In this document: positions 17,119-25,191 of the stretch, piece by piece
Layout: every line of letters begins with the position of its first letter
Numbering within the stretch: the first letter of the stretch is position 1
Assembly (NCBI RefSeq): GCF_946887195.1
Contig: NZ_CAMPKE010000009.1
Span: 1 to 64,000, forward strand
DNA: 64,000 bases
Source: an uncultured Halomonas sp.
Lineage (GTDB): Bacteria > Pseudomonadota > Gammaproteobacteria > Pseudomonadales > Halomonadaceae
Reading direction: 5' to 3'
Notes under the pieces: model-generated
The model's database searches: none
Seen by the model: the letters and a program-made list of their open reading frames with translations, nothing else
Told to the model about the DNA's origin: nothing
Made by a program: the position numbers and the translations under genes

Positions 17119-18588
17119 ATGAAGCTTAACGATCCGCGTCTTTTTCGCCAGTATGCCTATATCGACGGCAAATGGGTGCATGGCGATGGCGGCCGCGAGG
17201 AGGCCGTGATAGACCCCGCGACCGGTGAGACGCTGGGGCACATTCCCTCGCTAGAGCGGGGGCAGATCGCTGCCGCCGTCGCCGCCGCCGATGCCGCTTT
17301 CGCCCAGTGGCGGGCGCTGCGCGTCGACGAGCGCTGCGAGCGCTTGCTGGCCTGGTACGATCTGCTGCAAGCCAATCGCGAAGACCTGGCCACCATCATG
17401 ACGCTGGAGCAGGGCAAGCCGCTGCCCGATGCGCGTGGCGAGGTCGAGTACGGCGCCAGCTTCGTGCGCTGGTTCGCCGAAGAGGGCAAGCGCACCTTCG
17501 GCCAGACCATCCCCAGCCATATTCCCAATGCCGCGCTCGGTACCATCAAGGAGCCGGTCGGCGTCGCCGCGCTGATCACGCCGTGGAACTTCCCGCTGGC
17601 AATGATCACCCGCAAGGCCGCCGCCGCCTTGGCCGCCGGTTGCCCGGTGATCGTCAAGCCGGCCAGCGAGACGCCTTTCAGCGCGTTGGCACTGGCCGAA
17701 CTGGCCGAGCGCGCCGGCATCCCCGCCGGGGTGTTCAACGTGGTGCTGGGCGATGCCGCGATGGTTTCCGAGGTGTTGTGCGCCGAGGAGCGCGTTAAGG
17801 CGCTGTCGTTCACCGGCTCCACGCCGGTCGGTCGGCTGCTGCTCGAGCAGTGTGCCAGCACCGTCAAGCGGGTATCGTTGGAGTTGGGCGGCAACGCACC
17901 GTTCATCGTCGGCCCCGATGTCGACCCCAAGGAGGCCGCGCTGGCCGCCGTCGCCGCCAAGTTCCAGACCGCCGGGCAGGATTGCCTGGCCGCCAATCGC
18001 ATTCTGGTTCACGAGGATGTACACGACGAATTCGTCGAGCATTTCGCCGAGCGCATGAAGGCGCTCAAGGTCGGCAATGGCCTGGTCAGCGAGATCGATC
18101 TCGGCCCGCTGATTCATGGGCGCGCCGTGGAGAAAGCCGCGAGCATCGTCGACGACGCGCTCTCCAAGGGCGCGACGCTGGTGCATGGCGATCAGTCCAT
18201 GGCACCCGGCCCCAACTTCTTCATGCCGACGCTGGTGACCGGCGTGACGGGGCAGATGAAGATCTGGCGCGAGGAGAACTTCGCCCCGGTCGCCGGTATC
18301 ACCAAATTCAGCAGCGACGACGAAGCCATCGAGCTGGCCAACGATACCGAATACGGCCTGGCCGCCTATGTCTTCACCCACGATATCCGCCGAATCTGGA
18401 AGATGCTGCGCGCGCTGCAAAACGGCATGGTCTCGGTCAATACCGTGAAGATGACCGGTCCGCCGATTCCCTTCGGTGGGGTGAAGCAATCCGGCCTGGG
18501 GCGCGAGGGTGGTACCAGCGGGATCGATGAGTATCTCGATACCAAGTATTACTGCCTTGGGGGATTGGGTTCCGTTTCGGGGAGCTAG
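17119..18588 (+). CDS. doeC: Aspartate-semialdehyde/succinate-semialdehyde-type dehydrogenase DoeC
   Basis: A 489-residue NAD(P)-dependent aldehyde dehydrogenase. The general-base Glu is in LELGGNAPF (about residue 257) and the catalytic Cys in AGQDCLAANRI (about 291); the dinucleotide loop is FTGSTPVGR. The sequence belongs to the succinate-semialdehyde dehydrogenase (GabD) branch. In the doe pathway DoeC oxidises L-aspartate-4-semialdehyde, made from diaminobutyrate by DoeD, to aspartate. AGGGGAGGTGCAAC precedes ATG 17119. It is followed by a hairpin repeat, then doeD, so the two may be separate transcripts or be tuned by the repeat. Confidence 0.92.
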   Translation: MKLNDPRLFRQYAYIDGKWVHGDGGREEAVIDPATGETLGHIPSLERGQIAAAVAAADAAFAQWRALRVDERCERLLAWYDLLQANREDLATIMTLEQGKPLPDARGEVEYGASFVRWFAEEGKRTFGQTIPSHIPNAALGTIKEPVGVAALITPWNFPLAMITRKAAAALAAGCPVIVKPASETPFSALALAELAERAGIPAGVFNVVLGDAAMVSEVLCAEERVKALSFTGSTPVGRLLLEQCASTVKRVSLELGGNAPFIVGPDVDPKEAALAAVAAKFQTAGQDCLAANRILVHEDVHDEFVEHFAERMKALKVGNGLVSEIDLGPLIHGRAVEKAASIVDDALSKGATLVHGDQSMAPGPNFFMPTLVTGVTGQMKIWREENFAPVAGITKFSSDDEAIELANDTEYGLAAYVFTHDIRRIWKMLRALQNGMVSVNTVKMTGPPIPFGGVKQSGLGREGGTSGIDEYLDTKYYCLGGLGSVSGS

Positions 18589-18690
18589 CTGCGCTCGGTG
18601 AGGCGTTGTTGAGTTGCTGACGGGAAATGCTCATGGACACTAGTCCACTCCGCTATCCCGTCAGCAACTCGCCTACCCTCACCATCGCTC
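18588..18690. repeat. Nested inverted-repeat element, copy 2
   Basis: A 15-base perfect stem (18611-18625 with 18656-18670) encloses the core AATGCTCA-TGGAC-acta-GTCCA-CTCCGCTA. The bulge bases match copies 1 and 3, while the inner stem reads TGGAC/GTCCA here instead of TTTAC/GTAAA, a paired change. Weaker outer pairing extends to about 18588 and 18690. It starts at the doeC stop codon. Confidence 0.8.
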
Positions 18691-18764
18691 GCAGAGCTCT
18701 CTGGCCTTGTGATTAAAAAATTTTCTATCGAAATTGTTTGTTTATTCTTGTCTAGGAGATTGCC

Positions 18765-20171
18765 ATGACCACTCAGAACGACCTGATCGAACGCGATCGC
18801 AAGGTGACCTTTCACGCCTCTACGCACCTGCGCGACTACGCGCAGGGCGATGCGCCGGGGCGTGTGATTACCGGCGGCAAGGGCATCAGGATATTCGATA
18901 AGGAAGGCCGCGAGACGATCGACGGCTTCGCCGGCCTGTACTGCGTGAACATCGGCTACGGTCGCACCGAGATGGCCGAGGCGATCTACAAGCAGGCGCT
19001 CGAGCTCTCCTACTATCACACCTATGTGGGCACCTCCAACGAGCCGCTGATCGAGCTTTCCGAGAAGATCGTCAAGCTCGCCGGCATGGGCATGTCCAAG
19101 GTCTACTACGGCATGTCCGGCAGTGACGCCAACGAGACCCAGCTCAAGATCGTGCGCTATTACAACAACGTGCTCGGTCGTCCACAGAAGAAGAAGGTCA
19201 TCGCGCGTCAGCGCGGTTATCACGGCTCCGGCATCGCCTCCGGCTCGCTGACCGGGCTGCCGGCGTTCCATAACCATTTCGATCTGCCGATCGACACCAT
19301 TCGCCACACCGAGGCGCCATATTATTATCGCCGCAGCGACGCCCAGGCCAACATGAGCGAGCGTGAGTTCGCCAAGGACTGCGCGCAGAAGCTCGAGGAG
19401 ATGATCCTCCACGAAGGCCCGGATACCGTGGCCGCCTTCATCGGCGAGCCGGTGCTGGGCACCGGCGGCATCGTGCCGCCGCCCGAAGGCTACTGGGAAG
19501 AGATCCAGAAGGTGCTGGCCAAGTACGACGTGCTGCTGATCGCCGATGAAGTGGTCACCGGTTTCGGGCGCATCGGTACCGATTTCGGCTCGCATTTCTA
19601 CGGCATGAAGCCCGACCTGATCACCGTCGCCAAGGGCCTGACCAGCGCCTATCAGCCGCTGTCCGGCGTGATCGTCGGCGACAAGGTATGGAGCGTGCTG
19701 GAGCAGGGCACCGGCGAGTACGGCCCGATCGGCCATGGCTGGACCTACTCCGGCCATCCGCTGGGCGCCGCCGCCGGCCTGGCCAACCTGGCGATCATCG
19801 AGCGCGAGGGCCTGACCCAGAACGCCGCCGAGACCGGCGCCTACCTGCAGAAGCAGATGCAGGCCACCTTCGGCGAGCATCCGCTGGTCGGCAACGTGCG
19901 CGGTGTCGGCCTGCTGGCGGCGCTCGAGTTCTCGCCCGACAAGGCGACCCGTGCGCAGTTCGCGCCGAACCTCAAGGTCGGCCCGCGGATCAGCGCCGCC
20001 GCGGTGGACGAGGATCTGATCGCTCGTGCCATGCCGCACGGTGACATCCTCGGCTTCGCACCGCCGCTGGTGGTTACCCGCGATGAGGTCGATGAGATCA
20101 TCGCACGGGCCAAGCGGGCGGTGGACAAAGTCACCGATGAGCTCGTCCGCTCCGGTGATTTCAAGGCTTGA
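18765..20171 (+). CDS. doeD: L-2,4-diaminobutyrate transaminase DoeD
   Basis: A 468-residue class III (omega) aminotransferase. The PLP Lys is in TVAKGLTSAYQPLSG (about residue 290), the PLP-phosphate contacts are in YGMSGSDANETQLK, and the Asp that pairs with the pyridine nitrogen is in LLIADEVVTGFGR. In the doe pathway it moves the 4-amino group of diaminobutyrate to a keto acid, giving aspartate semialdehyde for DoeC. A TAGGAGATTGCC site lies before ATG 18765. Its last codons form the left arm of hairpin repeat copy 3. Confidence 0.94.
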   Translation: MTTQNDLIERDRKVTFHASTHLRDYAQGDAPGRVITGGKGIRIFDKEGRETIDGFAGLYCVNIGYGRTEMAEAIYKQALELSYYHTYVGTSNEPLIELSEKIVKLAGMGMSKVYYGMSGSDANETQLKIVRYYNNVLGRPQKKKVIARQRGYHGSGIASGSLTGLPAFHNHFDLPIDTIRHTEAPYYYRRSDAQANMSEREFAKDCAQKLEEMILHEGPDTVAAFIGEPVLGTGGIVPPPEGYWEEIQKVLAKYDVLLIADEVVTGFGRIGTDFGSHFYGMKPDLITVAKGLTSAYQPLSGVIVGDKVWSVLEQGTGEYGPIGHGWTYSGHPLGAAAGLANLAIIEREGLTQNAAETGAYLQKQMQATFGEHPLVGNVRGVGLLAALEFSPDKATRAQFAPNLKVGPRISAAAVDEDLIARAMPHGDILGFAPPLVVTRDEVDEIIARAKRAVDKVTDELVRSGDFKA

Positions 20172-20298
20172 ACTTGTTGCGCTTGACTATACGGCGTTGG
20201 ACATTGGCTCATCATGCTCATTTACGACTTGTAAACTCCGCTGATTCGCCAATGTCCGCCTGGTCTAGTCTTCGCTCACTAGCGTTCAAGCTCTTGAA
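20161..20298. repeat. Nested inverted-repeat element, copy 3
   Basis: Outer arms TCAAGGCTTGAAC (20161-20173) and its near complement (about 20286-20298), then a 10-base perfect stem GGACATTGGC/GCCAATGTCC, enclose the core ATGCTCA-TTTAC-gactt-GTAAA-CTCCGCT. The left outer arm covers the doeD stop codon. Core bulge bases agree with copy 2, and the inner stem agrees with copy 1. Confidence 0.8.
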
Positions 20299-20388
20299 AT
20301 GATGTAGCGGTTATAGCGCTGCGGAAGTTCTACTTTCGCGGCGCTATTGTTTGTAGTGGGCAACGGTTTGTTTGAGAGGGGAGCGCTC

Positions 20389-21390
20389 ATGACTCAACCT
20401 ATCCACGGCGTGACGCTGGCATCGATCTATCAGGCGCGTGCACGAATCGCCGGGCAGGTCATGCGCACGCCGCTGATTCGCTCGCTGGCGCTGTCGCAGC
20501 GCTTCGATGCCGAGATATTCCTCAAGCTGGAAAACCATCAGCCCAGCGGCGCCTTCAAGCTGCGCGGCGCGACCAACATGATCGCTGCGCTGATGGAGCG
20601 CCATGGCGCGGAACACTTGCGGCGCGGCGTGACGACCGCCTCGACCGGCAACCACGGTCGCGCGGTGGCCCATGCCGCGAAGCGCCTGGGCGTGCCGGCG
20701 GTGATCTGCCTCTCGACGCTGGTGCCGGATAACAAGGTACGCGCCATCGAGGCGCTGGGCGCCGAGGCGCGGCGCATCGGTCAAAGCCAGGACGAAGCCT
20801 TCGGGGAAGTCGCGCGGCTGGTCGACGAGCAGGGCATGACGCTGATTCCGCCGTTCGACGATCCGCTGATCGCCAGCGGCCAGGGCACCATCGGCCTGGA
20901 GTTGCTGGAGGATCAGCCTAATCTCGACCGGGTAATCGTCGGGCTTTCCGGTGGCGGCCTGCTGGGCGGCATCGGCGCGGCGCTCAAGGCGATTCGCCCC
21001 GAGATTCGTATCACCGGGGTCAGCCTGTCGCAAGGCGCGGCGATGTGGGAGAGCCTTGCGGCCGGCCATCCGGTTGATGTCGAGGAAATCGAGAGCCTGG
21101 GCGATTCGCTGGGTGGCGGCATCGGCCTGGACAATCGCTGCACGTTCGGTCTGGTGCGCACGGTAATGGACGATCACTATCAGGTCTCGGAGCTTGCCAT
21201 CGCCCGCGCCATGGTCGACCTGCTGGAAAACGAGAAGATGCTGGTGGAGGGCGCTGCCGCCGTCGGTCTGGCGGCCATCGAGGAGCACGGCCTGGATGTG
21301 CGCGGCGAGAAAGTCGCGCTGATCGTCTCCGGCAATGGGGTGTCGCTGGAAACATTCGATCACGCACGCGGCCTTGTAAATCGCGGCTGA
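20389..21390 (+). CDS. eutB: Threonine dehydratase-like hydroxyectoine-utilisation protein EutB
   Basis: A 333-residue fold-type II PLP enzyme of the serine/threonine dehydratase group. The PLP Lys lies in SGAFKLRGATN (about residue 51), with STGNHGRA as substrate loop and SGGGLLGGIG as phosphate-binding loop. EutB is found with ectoine genes in bacteria that also use hydroxyectoine, and is thought to act on a hydroxylated diaminobutyrate intermediate. GAGAGGGGAGCGCTC precedes ATG 20389, which I chose over an upstream in-frame start. It is followed 51 bases later by eutC; the two are probably one operon. Confidence 0.9.
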   Translation: MTQPIHGVTLASIYQARARIAGQVMRTPLIRSLALSQRFDAEIFLKLENHQPSGAFKLRGATNMIAALMERHGAEHLRRGVTTASTGNHGRAVAHAAKRLGVPAVICLSTLVPDNKVRAIEALGAEARRIGQSQDEAFGEVARLVDEQGMTLIPPFDDPLIASGQGTIGLELLEDQPNLDRVIVGLSGGGLLGGIGAALKAIRPEIRITGVSLSQGAAMWESLAAGHPVDVEEIESLGDSLGGGIGLDNRCTFGLVRTVMDDHYQVSELAIARAMVDLLENEKMLVEGAAAVGLAAIEEHGLDVRGEKVALIVSGNGVSLETFDHARGLVNRG

Positions 21391-21441
21391 GCTTGCTGCG
21401 ATTGGTGAGATATCGAGCTTTTCGGAAGAAGGAATTTCGCT

Positions 21442-22440
21442 ATGCAACTCTATCAACGCGAGGCGATCGAAGCGGCGGTCAAGCTCGACCGCGAGGCCAT
21501 GGACACGGTGGAGGCCGGTTTCGCGGCGCTGGGCCGTGGCGAGGTGGTGCAGCCACCGATCCTGTCGATGGCCATCGAGGAATCCAATGGCGAGGTGGAC
21601 GTGAAAACCGCGCACATTCGCGGTTTCGAGCGCTTCGCGATCAAGGTCAGTCCCGGCTTCTTCGATAATCCTAAATTAGGTCTACCGAGCTTGAATGGCC
21701 TGGTCATGGTGTTCTCGGCCAAGACCGGGTTGGTCGATGCGGTACTGTTCGACGAGGGCTACCTCACCGCTATCCGAACGGCGCTGGCCGGGGCGATCGC
21801 CGCCAAGCACCTGGCGCGGGAGAACAGCCGCCGTGTCGCCGTGCTGGGCGCCGGCGAGCAGGCCGAGCTGCAGGTGCGCGCGCTGCAACTGGTGCGCGAT
21901 ATCGACACCATCGACGTGTGGGCGCGGCGGCGCGAATCGGCCGAGACCTACGCCGAGCGCATGCGCGCGCTGGGACTTACGGTCAACGTACACGATAGCG
22001 TCAGGGCTGCTTGCGAGCGGGCCGATATCATCGTTACCACCACCCCCGCGCGCGAGCCGATTCTTACCGCGCAGGATCTACCCGAGGGCGTGCACGTCAC
22101 GGCGATGGGTTCGGACAGTCCCGACAAGCGCGAACTCGACGAGTCGGTGATGATCCGCGCCGACGCCTTCGTCTGCGATACTCGCGCGCAGAGCGAGAAC
22201 AACGGCGAGCTCAAGGCGTTTTCTCGGCATGCTAGCCACGACTCAAGCGGTTCAAGCGGTTCGGCCGGCTTCGGGGCCGATGGAAAGCCACCTTTCAAGG
22301 TCTACGAGCTGGGCAGAGCGATCGCCGAGGGCCAGCGCCTGCGTGTCTCGGATGCCAGCATAACGGTATGCGATCTGACCGGCACCGGCGTGCAGGACAC
22401 CGCGATCGCCAATTTCGCGCTAACGCGGCTGGTGGGCTGA
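21442..22440 (+). CDS. eutC: Ornithine cyclodeaminase-like protein EutC
   Basis: A 332-residue protein of the ornithine cyclodeaminase/mu-crystallin family. The substrate Lys is in HIRGFERFAIKVSPG and the NAD-binding Rossmann loop is VAVLGAGEQAELQV (about residues 132-145); DLTGTGVQDTAIA near the C-terminus carries the family Asp. It is the usual partner of EutB in hydroxyectoine use; the exact reaction is unsettled. Residues about 261-284 (SRHASHDSSGSSGSAG...) form a Ser/Gly-rich insert that contains a tandem AAGCGGTTC repeat in the DNA, unusual for the family. Confidence 0.9.
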   Translation: MQLYQREAIEAAVKLDREAMDTVEAGFAALGRGEVVQPPILSMAIEESNGEVDVKTAHIRGFERFAIKVSPGFFDNPKLGLPSLNGLVMVFSAKTGLVDAVLFDEGYLTAIRTALAGAIAAKHLARENSRRVAVLGAGEQAELQVRALQLVRDIDTIDVWARRRESAETYAERMRALGLTVNVHDSVRAACERADIIVTTTPAREPILTAQDLPEGVHVTAMGSDSPDKRELDESVMIRADAFVCDTRAQSENNGELKAFSRHASHDSSGSSGSAGFGADGKPPFKVYELGRAIAEGQRLRVSDASITVCDLTGTGVQDTAIANFALTRLVG

Positions 22441-22770
22441 ATCGACAGGGCCGGGCTGGCTGGCAATAGCCTGGCCTATGCCGTCGCCCCGTTCGAGTTA
22501 CGCGATGCGATGGCCGTCTACGCGTAGGTATCGATGGTCGAGGTTGGTTCCTTCCATGCTTTTTCTCCCATTGGCTGTACCTCCACTCTTGTTGTCATTG
22601 GAGGCGGTCGCTTGCATGAGTGCCACTCGTTTTTGCCTCCGATCGCAGGCCCGCTCCCTTCGGCGCAGTGACGACGATTGCTGGTTGGCAGTCGCACGGC
22701 GTATGGGCTAGATGTACCAGTGATCCCTACCCAAGACATGCCAACACCACATAAGCGGAGAGGAGGCATC
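22441..22770. other. Intergenic region between eutC and HAD gene, no gene seen
   Basis: I see no supported gene here. A short open stretch after eutC (about 22450-22530) ends at TAG but has no start or family match I recognise. A strong GAGAGGAGG ribosome site for the next gene lies at its right end. Confidence 0.5.
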
Positions 22771-23442
22771 ATGTCCCGGTACCTCGTATTCGACGTGAAC
22801 GAGACGCTGCTCGACGTCGCGGCGCTCGATCCGTTCTTCGAACATCTGTTCGGTGACGTCCACACGCGGGTCGAATGGTTCCTGACCCTGGAGGAGAACT
22901 GGCTCACGGCAACCGTCATCGACCGCTACCAACCCTTCGGTGAGTTGGCCCAGGGCGCATTGACCATGACTGGCCGACGGCGGGGAATCGACGTGACCGA
23001 CGATCAACGAAAGGAGCTGGTGGCGGGGCTCAAGACGCTGCCGCCTCATGTGGATGTGTTGCAGGCGCTTCAGTCGCTGCGCGATCACGGCCTGCATCTC
23101 ACCGCGCTGACCAACGGCAGCCTGGAGACGGCCAAGCAGCAACTGGAATCGGCCGGTCTGGCGGACTGCTTCGACGCCATCATGGCGGTGGAGGAAGTGA
23201 AGCGTTACAAGCCGGCGCCTGAGCCCTACCGGATGGTCGCGGAGCGCCTGGGTATCGCCACGGCCGAGATGACGATGGTCGCGGCACATGCATGGGACAT
23301 CGCCGGTGCGGCGAGTGCCGGCTGCCGGACGGCGTTCGTGGCACGCCCGGGCAAGGTGCTCAATCCGGTCGGAATTCAGCCGGACTTGCAAGGCGACGAC
23401 ATGCGAGAGGTGGCCGAGAAGATCCTGGCTCGCCAGACCTAG
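22771..23442 (+). CDS. HAD hydrolase, haloacid dehalogenase type II
   Basis: A 223-residue haloacid-dehalogenase-superfamily protein. Motif I is FDVNETLLDV with the nucleophile Asp at residue 8, motif II is LTNGS, motif III KRYKPAPEPY, and motif IV has AHAWDIAGA in place of the classical acidic pair, as in type II 2-haloacid dehalogenases. These enzymes hydrolyse L-2-haloacids, but many named so are phosphatases or have other substrates. AGGAGG lies six bases before ATG 22771. A paralogue follows at 23671. Confidence 0.88.
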   Translation: MSRYLVFDVNETLLDVAALDPFFEHLFGDVHTRVEWFLTLEENWLTATVIDRYQPFGELAQGALTMTGRRRGIDVTDDQRKELVAGLKTLPPHVDVLQALQSLRDHGLHLTALTNGSLETAKQQLESAGLADCFDAIMAVEEVKRYKPAPEPYRMVAERLGIATAEMTMVAAHAWDIAGAASAGCRTAFVARPGKVLNPVGIQPDLQGDDMREVAEKILARQT

Positions 23443-23670
23443 TCGCATTACTCATGTGCCCGATAGTCATCCTAGTCGACACGTACTCTCACCCGCTGCC
23501 ACATCGCGGCGAGAAACTTCGGCCAATGGGCGATGGTCGAAGGACATCTCGTGACCGGCATCGATCATGGTAGATCGTCTACGCTGACAGAATAGGGTTT
23601 CGTGCTTGCGCAGCTTGTACAAAGGGGCCACCGTAGCGTGAAATCTTTCAGCGGACGAGGGAGTTCATCC

Positions 23671-24342
23671 ATGAGAGCGGTTCTGGCCTTCGATGTCTAT
23701 GGCACCCTGATCGACACCCACGGTGTGGTCGAGGAACTCAAGGATCGTGTCGGCGATCGGGCGGCGGCTTTTTCCCAACGCTGGCGCGACAGGCAGCTCG
23801 AGTACACGTTTCGGCGTGGCTTGATGGGCGCGTATGTCGATTTTTCCCAATGTACCCGCGAGGCGCTGGAATATGTCGACCGGGCGATGGCCACCCACCT
23901 TTCGGAGACCGACAAGGATCGCTTGATGGCCAGTTATGCGGGGCTGCCGGCGTTCTCCGATGTGGTCGGGGCACTGGAGCGCATGGCCGAAATGGGCATC
24001 CGCCGGGTGGCTTTTTCCAACGGTAGTCGCCAGGCGGTGACAGGGCTGCTCGAGCAGGCCAGGATCATCCAGCATTTCGATGACATCGTCAGCGTCGAGG
24101 AGATCAAGCGTTTCAAACCCGATCCGGCGGTTTACGCGCATCTGCGCTCGCGCCTGGAAGTCGCCGCCGGCGATACCTGGCTGGTCTCTTCCAATCCCTT
24201 CGATGTGATCGGTGCCAAGCATGCCGGATTGCATGCCGCGTGGGTACGGCGTAGCGCGGAAGCGCCTTTCGATCCCTGGGGCGGTGAGCCGGATATCACC
24301 GTTGCCGATCTCGACGAGTTAGCGACGGTATTCGCAAGATAG
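23671..24342 (+). CDS. HAD hydrolase, haloacid dehalogenase type II (paralogue)
   Basis: A second 223-residue type II haloacid-dehalogenase-like protein. Motif I is FDVYGTLIDT (nucleophile Asp about residue 7), motif II FSNGSRQ, motif III KRFKPDPAVY, motif IV SSNPFDVIGAKHAG. The SNPFD loop is closer to characterised L-2-haloacid dehalogenases than that of the preceding gene, and the YGTL form of motif I is classical. The frame opens upstream, but GAGGGAG before ATG 23671 and the position of motif I decide the start. It is 229 bases from its paralogue; they are probably ancient relatives rather than a recent duplication, as the residues differ widely. Confidence 0.88.
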   Translation: MRAVLAFDVYGTLIDTHGVVEELKDRVGDRAAAFSQRWRDRQLEYTFRRGLMGAYVDFSQCTREALEYVDRAMATHLSETDKDRLMASYAGLPAFSDVVGALERMAEMGIRRVAFSNGSRQAVTGLLEQARIIQHFDDIVSVEEIKRFKPDPAVYAHLRSRLEVAAGDTWLVSSNPFDVIGAKHAGLHAAWVRRSAEAPFDPWGGEPDITVADLDELATVFAR

Positions 24343-24398
24343 GTTGCGAGTGTCTCGTCGGTAGCGACTCACCGGTATCTATCGAACAGGAGAGTCCC

Positions 24399-24890
24399 AT
24401 GACATTGCGCGTGATAAGCATGGCTTTTGTGCTGACCTGTCTCTTTTCGGTGACAGTCCAGGCCGAGCCGCAGTCTGGAAAGAATAAAACGGTCTATTGG
24501 GGTATCGAACATATAACCACCGAAGAGTCCGTGAACGAGGTCGAGGCTCTGCTTCGACAAGCCCTGCAAAAGCGCGGATTGACGCTGTTCACGGTAATCG
24601 ACCATACCCAGGGGGCGGTCGATGCCGGGCTCGAACTGCCGCCCACGCTGACCGTCATCTTCGGCAATCCCAAGGTCGGCACGCCGCTGATGCAGTGCCA
24701 GGGCAGTGTGGCGCTGGATTTGCCGCAGAAAATGGTCATACGCAAGGTGGACGATGTCACCCGCATCGAGTGGAACGATCCCGCCTATCTGGCCGAGCGC
24801 CACGGCCTGCAGGGCTGCAAGCCATCCTCCGAGAAACTCGCCAGGGTATTGAACGAAGTGGCCCACGAAGCCGCCGGTGAAACGAAGTAG
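24399..24890 (+). CDS. Secreted DUF302 family protein
   Basis: A 163-residue exported protein. A signal peptide (about residues 1-22, cut after VQA) precedes a DUF302 domain: ALQKRGLTLFTVIDHTQGA, then LPPTLTVIFGNPKVGTPLMQ and ALDLPQKMVIRKVDD. Family members often sit beside sulfur-oxidation or metal genes, with no known biochemical role. AACAGGAGAGTCCC precedes ATG 24399. It stands alone here. Confidence 0.88.
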   Translation: MTLRVISMAFVLTCLFSVTVQAEPQSGKNKTVYWGIEHITTEESVNEVEALLRQALQKRGLTLFTVIDHTQGAVDAGLELPPTLTVIFGNPKVGTPLMQCQGSVALDLPQKMVIRKVDDVTRIEWNDPAYLAERHGLQGCKPSSEKLARVLNEVAHEAAGETK

Positions 24891-25191
24891 CCTCAGCGAT
24901 CCAAGCCAGCCTGTTGCTCGCCGTCGTTATTGCGCATGGTGAGCGATAACGCTATCGACGTACGAGTGGGGATACCTTCGGGATGGAAAGGATTACCTCG
25001 GATATCCGTCGGTACATGGCTCTGCTGGGCATAAGGCATGATCTCTGTGCCAATCCTGCGCCCGGTTCATGTTTGTCAGCTATAGATAGCTAGGAGCGTT
25101 GTCGCTGTTTTTCGACGCTTGAGCCAGTGTGAACGCTTTCATTATTGTTGAGTCATATTGGCCGCATCCCTTTTTGCCAGAGACCGCAAGT
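24891..25191. other. Intergenic region upstream of the sulfotransferase operon
   Basis: About 300 bases without a supported gene, more A/T-rich toward 25080-25190. It holds the short palindrome AGCTATAGATAGCT (25079-25092), and presumably the promoter of the operon that starts at 25192. I could not settle -35 and -10 elements. Confidence 0.45.

Noticed and set aside
18585..20039. Long minus-strand open frame opposite doeD
   Set aside because: DoeD on the plus strand has complete aminotransferase motifs; the opposite reading is low-complexity and has no recognisable domain.
22518..22919. Minus-strand open frame in the gap after eutC
   Set aside because: It mostly overlaps the HAD gene antisense and shows no ribosome site or family pattern.
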